A DNA stretch of 5,217 bases from Clostridiales bacterium (GTDB lineage Bacteria; Bacillota_A; Clostridia; Saccharofermentanales; Saccharofermentanaceae): contig JAGCGE010000193.1 in assembly GCA_017649745.1 (NCBI GenBank), positions 1-5,217 on the forward strand, in the 5' to 3' direction. The notes beneath the pieces are model-generated. The model was not told the origin of the DNA. It saw nothing but the letters and a program-made list of their open reading frames with translations, and did no database searches. This document shows, piece after piece, positions 1 to 5,217 of this stretch. Both the position numbers and the translations under genes were made by a program. How positions within the stretch are numbered: the stretch's first letter is position 1; every line of letters starts with the position of its first letter.

Positions 1-2062
1 GGCGATGCCGGTTTTTGCTAAAGACGTAAAAGAGATCGTCTTGGATGATAAATCACACTTTGAATGTGATTGCGACAAGAATTCGAATGAATTCCTTTTG
101 AAGATCGATAAGGACAGCGCAGTCTTCTTTGCTGTAAAGGGAACGGAATCGATAGAATATACGATTACAGATCTTGATTTGAATAAAGCTGTAGAAACTC
201 AAGATTATTATAATGTGACAAATGGAAATCAAAAATATGCCGAAATGAAAAAAGGCACATATAAGATAACTGTCGATTGTTCTTCAACCTGCAAATTAAC
301 AGTTGATATAAATGAAGGATATTTGCTCGTTGAACATGATGGGAAAAAGGATATATATGATCCATATTTAAATGCTCCTCAAAATCTTTTCATAGACGGT
401 GATTCGGCGAAGATTAGTTTTGTAAATCCGAAAGGTCAAAAAATTACTAGTGACTTCTATGATCTCAACGGTACATATGAAGGCCCTGTTGAATTGAAAG
501 TTGGAGAATGGATGGGTTTCAGCATAGCTTTCAAGATCTTCAGAATAAGCTTGAATTTCAATTTATGGAAAAATGTAGAGACTGAATTTACATGTGAACC
601 GATCAGATGCACTCTACTGGAAGAGGGAGCAGAGCTTAAGACCTCATTCCCATATACAAGCTCATTAAGCAGTGATCAAGTATGGACTCAAATAGACTAT
701 TACGGAGGACCCGCCGGCGAACATATAATAGGCGGGGCATCATATGACTATACTTATCCAAGTATATCCGGACCATCATGCCTAGACGCGGAACTCCATG
801 TTTATGATGTTAAAAATGATATATATCATTCAAATACGAAATATGCAGAGTTACATATTTATTTGAAAGATAAATCAGGAGAAAATAAGCTCGTTCCGAA
901 TACGGAAACAGCAGTTCACCTTGAAAAATTGACAAAAGAAAAAGAACAACAGTTAGTCTATGCTTTTACTCCTGAAAAGGACGGATATTGCACAATTACA
1001 TCTTCAGGCGAAGGCTCTGATCCTATGATTGCCGTATTTGATTCGTCCGATAATAACATTGGATGGTACAGAGACAATATAAATCTGATGGATTGGCTGT
1101 CCCGAGAGTATACACTCAGATGTTATATCGATCATCAGCTGAATCTAAAAACAGAACTAAAAGGCGGACAGACATATTATTTCTATCTGACAAACTCCGG
1201 TAAAAATCCTGATTTTACGATCAAGATGACATACGAGGAGAAGAAGGAAGATCCTCCTACGCAGGCACCGACAACAGACACACCTGCAACAGGGGCACCA
1301 ACAACAGTTGCTCCATCAAATGATGAGATGTCTTTTGACGACTTCGTAGAGCGTCTTTACGTAGTTGCTCTTAATCGTCAGTCCGAAAAAGAGGGTAAAG
1401 ATTACTGGTGCGAGTTAGTTGGTAACGGAACACTCACTGGTGCAGATTGCGCAAGATTCTTCCTCACCAGTCCTGAGTTCAAGGGCAGAGGATTGAGCGA
1501 CGAAGATTTCCTTAAGGTTCTCTATAAGACATTCTTCGACCGTGATGCAGTTAATGATCCGGATGGATTTAGTTTCTGGATGAACAGCCTTAAGTCAGTA
1601 GGTAAAGATACAGTTGTTGAAGGTTTCATCAACTCACCTGAGTGGTGCAACATCTGCGCTACATATGGAGTAAAGAGCGGAGCTCCTACAGCTAAAGCAA
1701 CGATTGCATCAAAGAATGCAACGGCGTTTGCAACAAGACTTTACACAGAATGCTTGGGTCGTGAGCCTGAAGAAGGCGGACTTAAGTACTGGAGTCTTGG
1801 ACTAACAAACCTTGAACTTACAGGTTCACAGGCTGCACATGAGTTTTTCTACAGTAAGGAGTTCAATGATCACAACTTTGATAACAAGGAACTTCTCACA
1901 AGAATGTACAGAACATTCATGGGTCGTGAACCTGATACAGACGGACTTAACTACTGGCTCGATTGTATGAGTAAAGGAATGACCAAAGATCAGGTCTTTA
2001 ACAGTTTTGTTCAGTCACAGGAGTTCACTGAGATCTGCGCTAGCTACGCGATAGACAGATAA
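1..2062 (+). CDS. Secreted multidomain protein with PPC-like domain and four C-terminal DUF4214 units (5' partial)
   Basis: Function unknown; probably an exported, cell-surface or extracellular protein. The reading frame is open from base 2, and AMPVFA before KD looks like the end of a Sec signal peptide (cleavage after VFA), as in the two downstream paralogues. The real start is therefore upstream, and the ATG at 5 is internal. Numbering from that ATG: a beta-rich head of unknown family (about 6-295); a PPC-like domain (about 295-412) with YAFTPEKDGYC at 318-328 and a GQTYYFYL strand; a Pro/Thr linker (417-439); then four DUF4214-type units at 447-492, 502-547, 575-620 and 630-674. The units follow the pattern LY...R....G..YW...SPEF. 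No catalytic motif, LPXTG, SLH or dockerin is visible. It lies 21 bp upstream of a paralogue, probably in one operon. The DUF4214 call is firm; the PPC call is moderate and rests on pattern only. Confidence 0.9.
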   Translation, partial: AMPVFAKDVKEIVLDDKSHFECDCDKNSNEFLLKIDKDSAVFFAVKGTESIEYTITDLDLNKAVETQDYYNVTNGNQKYAEMKKGTYKITVDCSSTCKLTVDINEGYLLVEHDGKKDIYDPYLNAPQNLFIDGDSAKISFVNPKGQKITSDFYDLNGTYEGPVELKVGEWMGFSIAFKIFRISLNFNLWKNVETEFTCEPIRCTLLEEGAELKTSFPYTSSLSSDQVWTQIDYYGGPAGEHIIGGASYDYTYPSISGPSCLDAELHVYDVKNDIYHSNTKYAELHIYLKDKSGENKLVPNTETAVHLEKLTKEKEQQLVYAFTPEKDGYCTITSSGEGSDPMIAVFDSSDNNIGWYRDNINLMDWLSREYTLRCYIDHQLNLKTELKGGQTYYFYLTNSGKNPDFTIKMTYEEKKEDPPTQAPTTDTPATGAPTTVAPSNDEMSFDDFVERLYVVALNRQSEKEGKDYWCELVGNGTLTGADCARFFLTSPEFKGRGLSDEDFLKVLYKTFFDRDAVNDPDGFSFWMNSLKSVGKDTVVEGFINSPEWCNICATYGVKSGAPTAKATIASKNATAFATRLYTECLGREPEEGGLKYWSLGLTNLELTGSQAAHEFFYSKEFNDHNFDNKELLTRMYRTFMGREPDTDGLNYWLDCMSKGMTKDQVFNSFVQSQEFTEICASYAIDR
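1322..2062 (+). repeat. Copy 1 of a 741-bp duplicated DUF4214-encoding segment
   Basis: Encodes the four DUF4214 units and stop codon of the first gene. It aligns without gaps to 3458-4198 at a constant offset of 2136 bp. I count about 72 base differences by hand (about 90% identity), roughly three quarters of them synonymous, giving 11 amino-acid changes. Similarity fades at the linker on the left and stops at the TAA on the right. Confidence 0.93.
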
Positions 2063-2070
2063 TATATAGA

Positions 2071-2076
2071 AAGGAG
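2071..2076 (+). promoter_or_regulatory. Ribosome binding site of the second gene
   Basis: AAGGAG with a 7-nt spacer to ATG 2084. It lies in the 21-bp gap after the first gene's TAA (2060-2062). There is no room for a terminator and no obvious promoter, which supports co-transcription of the two genes with independent translation initiation. Confidence 0.85.
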
Positions 2077-2083
2077 ATATCAA

Positions 2084-4198
2084 ATGTTAAAGAAATTAAT
2101 ATGTATGATCCTTTCAGCAATGATGGTTGTTTCAATGTCTGTTATGAGTGTTTCTGCAGACGAAGAAAATGTCATTGCATTTGATGAGAGAGGTTTTTTC
2201 GAAACAGAAGTAAAGGCTGGTACAACAGTTTTCTCCCTGTATTTAGAAAACCTATCGAGTCTTTATCTTACTCTGGATGAAGCAGAAGGTTCTAAGATAG
2301 GGATTCATCGAACTTATGAACATCGTGGTGGTATATATTCTGAGAATAAGTTCAGTCTTTCTCCGGATGTTTATGGATGTTATCAAGTCATTAGTGCAGA
2401 TGCCAATCTGGAGATTACAGTTAACTGTACAAAAGATACAACGTTTAAGATACTTAAGATTGACGGATATATTGTAAAAAAGACAGATAATCTGGAGGAA
2501 ATAATAAATACTACTGTTTTGCCCGGCTTAAGAGACAATGAGACTGCAATTCAGACGGATGAAACAGTTAAGATATGTTATAAATCTAATAACAGTAAGC
2601 AAAGTGTCAAGATGATCTATGAGGATCAGGTTGTTGACAGTTTTGATCTTAAAGCAGGCGAGAAAAAGCAGTTTTTATTAGATGTTGAGGGATATAAGTT
2701 TACTTATACGATGAAGGGTCTTTTAGATGCTAATCCGAGATTCGATTGTGAAAGGATGAGGAATTATCTTATTGAATCAGGATCTGATTTTTCTGTGCCT
2801 TTTCCGAACTCTAATGACAATCCGAATGCCACTTACTGTGCTCACGTTTATGCAGTGAATACTAAATATGATTCTAATCCGCCTACAGCCAAGATAACAA
2901 ATGTTACCAATAGCAGAATGGTCACTATGGAAATATTTTGTCATAATTCAAAATATACTTCTGCTTATGTAGAAGCGAAGGCAGCCGTATTTGTGAAAAC
3001 CGATCCAGGTTCGAACACTTTGGCTCTTGATAAGGAAGAAAAGATATATTGTCCGTTTGAATTTCATGAATTCGAGAATGTGTGTTATTCATTTACTCCG
3101 GATAAAGACGGAATCTACACATGTACTTCAAGATGCGAAGATGAGAATAATCCATATGTTGCAGTATTTGATGCCAACGATAAATGTTTAGGTTGGTATG
3201 AAAACAGTTTAAATATAGTGGAGTGTAAAGATAATAAAGAGTATGAACGAAGAGTCGCGAATGAAGGTGTTGATTATCAGTTGAATCTTAAGATAGATCT
3301 TAAAGCAGGTCAGACTTACTATTTTTATTTCATGAACCCTGCGGATCATCTTGACTATATACCACTTGAATCGCCAAAAGATTATTTTACAGTTAAGCTT
3401 ACATATGAACCTTATCCGCCAAAGCCGGATCCTGTTATCACAGAACCTGAGATTACGGACGAGATGTCTTTTGATGATTTCGTAGAGCGTCTTTACGTTG
3501 TAGCTCTTAATCGTCAGTCCGAAAAAGAGGGTAAAGATTACTGGTGTGAGTTAGTTGGTAACGGAACACTCACAGGTGCAGATTGCGCAAGATTCTTCCT
3601 CACAAGCCCTGAGTTTAAGGGAAGAGGATTGAGTGACGAAGAGTTCCTAAAGGTTCTTTACAAGACATTCTTCGATCGTGATGCAGCAGCTGATCCTGAT
3701 GGTTTTAATTTCTGGATGAACAGTCTTAAGTCAGTTGGTAAGGACACAGTTGTTGAAGGATTCATCAACTCACCTGAGTGGTGCAATATCTGCGCTACAT
3801 ATGGAGTAAAGAGCGGAGCTCCTACAGCTAAAGCAACGATTGCATCAAAGAATGCAACGGCGTTTGCAACAAGACTCTACACAGAGTGCCTCGGCCGTGA
3901 ACCTGAGGAAGGTGGACTTAAGTATTGGAGCTTAGGACTTACGAACCTTGAACTTACCGGTTCACAGGCAGCTCACGAGTTCTTCTATTGTCAGGAGTTT
4001 AATGATCATAATTTTGATAACAAGGAACTTCTCACAAGAATGTACAGAACATTCATGGGTCGTGAACCTGATACAGAAGGACTTAACTACTGGCTCAGCA
4101 ACATGAACAACGGCATGACTAAAGACCAAGTATTTAACAGCTTTGTTCAGTCACAGGAGTTCACTGAAATCTGCGCTAGCTACGCGATAGACAGATAA
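2084..4198 (+). CDS. Secreted multidomain protein with PPC-like domain and four C-terminal DUF4214 units
   Basis: Complete 704-residue paralogue of the upstream gene; function unknown. The start is set by AAGGAG 7 nt upstream and by a typical signal peptide directly after it: MLKKL, a hydrophobic core, then SVSA before DEE, with cleavage near residue 25. The head (26 to about 310) is beta-rich and only distantly similar to that of the upstream gene. A PPC-like domain follows (about 310-442, with CYSFTPDKDG near 334-343 and KAGQTYYFYF). A short Pro-rich linker (443-458) has a different sequence from the upstream gene's Thr-rich one. Four DUF4214-type units lie at 466-511, 521-566, 594-639 and 649-693, and the protein ends ICASYAIDR. 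Residues 459-704 match the upstream protein at all but 11 positions. No membrane anchor, sortase motif or active site is recognisable. It is likely co-transcribed with the upstream gene and ends at a hairpin terminator. Confidence 0.93.
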   Translation: MLKKLICMILSAMMVVSMSVMSVSADEENVIAFDERGFFETEVKAGTTVFSLYLENLSSLYLTLDEAEGSKIGIHRTYEHRGGIYSENKFSLSPDVYGCYQVISADANLEITVNCTKDTTFKILKIDGYIVKKTDNLEEIINTTVLPGLRDNETAIQTDETVKICYKSNNSKQSVKMIYEDQVVDSFDLKAGEKKQFLLDVEGYKFTYTMKGLLDANPRFDCERMRNYLIESGSDFSVPFPNSNDNPNATYCAHVYAVNTKYDSNPPTAKITNVTNSRMVTMEIFCHNSKYTSAYVEAKAAVFVKTDPGSNTLALDKEEKIYCPFEFHEFENVCYSFTPDKDGIYTCTSRCEDENNPYVAVFDANDKCLGWYENSLNIVECKDNKEYERRVANEGVDYQLNLKIDLKAGQTYYFYFMNPADHLDYIPLESPKDYFTVKLTYEPYPPKPDPVITEPEITDEMSFDDFVERLYVVALNRQSEKEGKDYWCELVGNGTLTGADCARFFLTSPEFKGRGLSDEEFLKVLYKTFFDRDAAADPDGFNFWMNSLKSVGKDTVVEGFINSPEWCNICATYGVKSGAPTAKATIASKNATAFATRLYTECLGREPEEGGLKYWSLGLTNLELTGSQAAHEFFYCQEFNDHNFDNKELLTRMYRTFMGREPDTEGLNYWLSNMNNGMTKDQVFNSFVQSQEFTEICASYAIDR
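3458..4198 (+). repeat. Copy 2 of the 741-bp duplicated DUF4214-encoding segment
   Basis: Counterpart of 1322-2062, in direct orientation. Perfectly identical stretches are 3788-3876 (89 bp), 4013-4077 (65 bp) and the last 30 bp, 4169-4198. The remaining parts differ at roughly one base in 5 to 11. Flanking DNA on both sides is unrelated to that of copy 1. Confidence 0.93.
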
Positions 4199-4216
4199 CA
4201 ATAAAAACTAACAGAC

Positions 4217-4258
4217 AACGTCTCTGATCGAAATACCGATCAGGGACGTTTATTTATG
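4217..4258 (+). terminator. Intrinsic (rho-independent) terminator after the second gene
   Basis: The left arm 4217-4230 (AACGTCTCTGATCG) pairs with 4237-4250 (CGATCAGGGACGTT) over 14 bp with one G-U wobble and a 6-nt loop (AAATAC). The right arm ends in TT and is followed by TATTTATG. An A-rich stretch precedes the hairpin. It begins 18 bp after the stop codon, so it closes the transcript carrying the first two genes. Confidence 0.88.
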
Positions 4259-4285
4259 TTGTTCTTGGGATAGGTATCATATAAT
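4259..4285 (+). promoter_or_regulatory. Putative sigma-A-type promoter of the third gene
   Basis: A perfect TATAAT (-10) lies at 4280-4285, 37 bp before the ATG at 4322. The best upstream match is TTGTTC at 4259-4264, with a short 15-bp spacer and only the TTG conserved, so the -35 is weak or absent. There is no TG extended -10. The promoter starts directly after the terminator tail. The -10 is convincing by position; the -35 is uncertain. Confidence 0.55.
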
Positions 4286-4310
4286 ATTAGAATGAATCTG
4301 CAATGGAAAC

Positions 4311-4314
4311 GGAG
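4311..4314 (+). promoter_or_regulatory. Ribosome binding site of the third gene
   Basis: GGAG lies 7 nt before ATG 4322, and the signal peptide begins at that ATG. This fixes the start of the 3'-truncated gene. Confidence 0.8.
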
Positions 4315-4321
4315 TATATAT

Positions 4322-5217
4322 ATGACAAAGAAATTGATGAGTCTTTTACTGTCATTATTGATGGTAATGGCTGTATTCTCAGTTAGTGTTTTCGCTGATG
4401 AAAAAGCACAGGAAATACCGTTTGACAGTAACGGCTTTGCTGAGGTCAGCGTGGGAAATAAAGGAACGTCTGTTCAATATAGTCTTAAACTCGACAAATT
4501 GACGTTTGTTTATGCTGAGGCAATTGGTGGTAACTATATCACAATCTATAGAGTATTATCGAACGGAAGTACAAGCTTAACGAGTACTGCAACATCACCT
4601 ATTCATATTGAACTGGATGCCGGTGATTATCTGATCGAGACAAGAAGACCGAATAACGAAGTCCTGAATAACTACAAGGTGCGTGTTGCATTGTTCTGTG
4701 TTCAGAGATATGTAAAGATCGACGGGAAGGAATATTATCCCGGCTTAGATTCGCAAGATATGGGAGTATTGATCGCAAATAATAAGTCTGTTACGATCGG
4801 GTTCATTCCTGAAAAGGGGTATTCATACGATTTTGCCTGGTACGGCAGTGACGGAAAAAAGATCAGTAATGACAATACGGTCACTGTTTCTAAAGCTGAT
4901 AGTTATTATTGTACGATCAGTAATGGTGTCCCTTCCGATTGTATCTATCATAATGGAGTCTGCTCCTTTTCAATCTATCATAATGTACTTGAATACAAAG
5001 ATAACGTGAGATTTACAGACGGAGATACAAGTAATTATCTCGTTGATAAGGACTCAGATCTTGCACTTCAGAATAAAGCAACTTGCGATTGCGGCAAAGC
5101 CGGTACCGGTTTTATGACAAACAGTAATCCGATTGCACAGTTAGATGATCTGCAAATCTCATTTCATATGATGGGAATAGCCTATTGTTCTAAATCTTAT
5201 ACTCGTATAACGAAGGA
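4322..5217 (+). CDS. Secreted protein, paralogous head region with Ig-like stretch (3' partial)
   Basis: The frame opens at ATG 4322 and stays open for 298 codons to the window edge. GGAG at 4311-4314 lies 7 nt before the start. The N-terminus MTKKL, a Leu/Met-rich core and VFA before DEK form a clear Sec signal peptide (cleavage near residue 25). The mature start resembles the preceding gene: IPFDSNGFAEVSV here against IAFDERGFFETEV there. Both continue with a beta-rich head carrying an IDGxxY-type motif (KIDGKEYYP here, KIDGYIV there). Residues about 156-201 look Ig-like: Trp173 in FAWYGSDGKK and Cys197 in DSYYCTIS sit where the core Trp and Cys of an Ig fold would. No DUF4214 unit is reached before the window ends; the family pattern predicts one downstream, but this is inference. 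A separate promoter and the upstream terminator suggest its own transcript. Function unknown. Confidence 0.9.
   Translation, partial: MTKKLMSLLLSLLMVMAVFSVSVFADEKAQEIPFDSNGFAEVSVGNKGTSVQYSLKLDKLTFVYAEAIGGNYITIYRVLSNGSTSLTSTATSPIHIELDAGDYLIETRRPNNEVLNNYKVRVALFCVQRYVKIDGKEYYPGLDSQDMGVLIANNKSVTIGFIPEKGYSYDFAWYGSDGKKISNDNTVTVSKADSYYCTISNGVPSDCIYHNGVCSFSIYHNVLEYKDNVRFTDGDTSNYLVDKDSDLALQNKATCDCGKAGTGFMTNSNPIAQLDDLQISFHMMGIAYCSKSYTRITK

Noticed and set aside
5..7. ATG at position 5 as the true start of the first gene
   Set aside because: The codon before it (GCG, 2-4) is in frame and open, only four bases precede it so no RBS can be seen, and the following PVFA-KD is the end of a signal peptide whose hydrophobic core must lie upstream.
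51..71. 7-bp inverted repeat (AATCACA / TGTGATT) near the left edge
   Set aside because: It is short, lies within coding sequence, and has no T-tract or matching second site. It is probably chance in AT-rich DNA.
165..365. 66-codon open frame on the minus strand
   Set aside because: It lies wholly inside the first gene, its product has no recognisable domain, and the opposite frame has clear domain structure. It is a shadow frame.
1538..1582. EF-hand or dockerin-like calcium loop in unit 2 (DRDAVNDPDGF)
   Set aside because: The spacing does not fit DxDxDG plus a Glu at position 12, and the stretch aligns to the ordinary loop of the DUF4214 unit (GREPxxxGL) with two extra residues. The second copy loses one polar position (AAADPDG).
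2099..2104. Possible lipobox Cys (LIC) in the second gene's signal peptide
   Set aside because: The Cys is residue 7, inside or before the hydrophobic core, too early for signal peptidase II cleavage. A normal SVSA cleavage site follows at residue 25.
1322..4198. Mobile element or insertion sequence as the cause of the 741-bp direct repeat
   Set aside because: There is no transposase, terminal inverted repeat or target-site duplication. The repeat is in-frame coding sequence with domain-matched boundaries, so gene duplication with conversion explains it better.

Overview
The window looks like a chromosomal piece from a Gram-positive, AT-rich anaerobe of the class Clostridia (Bacillota), probably a gut or rumen lineage. 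The evidence is indirect: consensus AGGAG-type ribosome binding sites at 7-nt spacing, Sec signal peptides of the 'MxKKL...' type, a Pro/Thr linker in a secreted protein, tandem DUF4214 repeats, and an intrinsic terminator. No rRNA or other phylogenetic marker is present, so the family or genus cannot be fixed.

Layout: three genes, all on the + strand, form a tandem array of related secreted proteins. Gene A (1-2062) is cut at its 5' end. The first visible residues, AMPVFA before KD, are the tail of a signal peptide, so the true start lies upstream of the window. Gene B (2084-4198) is complete, follows after 21 bp with its own strong RBS, and is probably co-transcribed with A. A hairpin terminator (4217-4258) closes this unit. 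Gene C (4322 to the window end) is cut at its 3' end. It has a perfect TATAAT box and an RBS, so it probably starts a new transcript.

A and B share one architecture: signal peptide, a divergent beta-rich N-terminal head of about 290 residues, a PPC-like (bacterial pre-peptidase C-terminal-like) beta domain of about 110-130 residues, a short Pro-rich linker, and a C-terminal block of four 45-46 residue DUF4214-type units. The C-terminal blocks are 95.5% identical in protein (11 of 246 residues differ) and about 90% identical in DNA by hand count, with no indels, while the heads have diverged strongly. Gene C has a matching signal peptide and head, with an Ig-like stretch; any C-terminal DUF4214 block would lie beyond the window.

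The simplest reading is a paralogous family of exported proteins that keep a common C-terminal module, perhaps for attachment or assembly, and vary an exposed head. No enzymatic active site is recognisable in any of the three, and their biochemical role is unknown. The most notable signals are the homology that runs from linker to stop codon, its patchy perfectly identical stretches (89 bp and 65 bp), and the shift of one cysteine between the two copies. I see no mobile element, CRISPR array or RNA gene.
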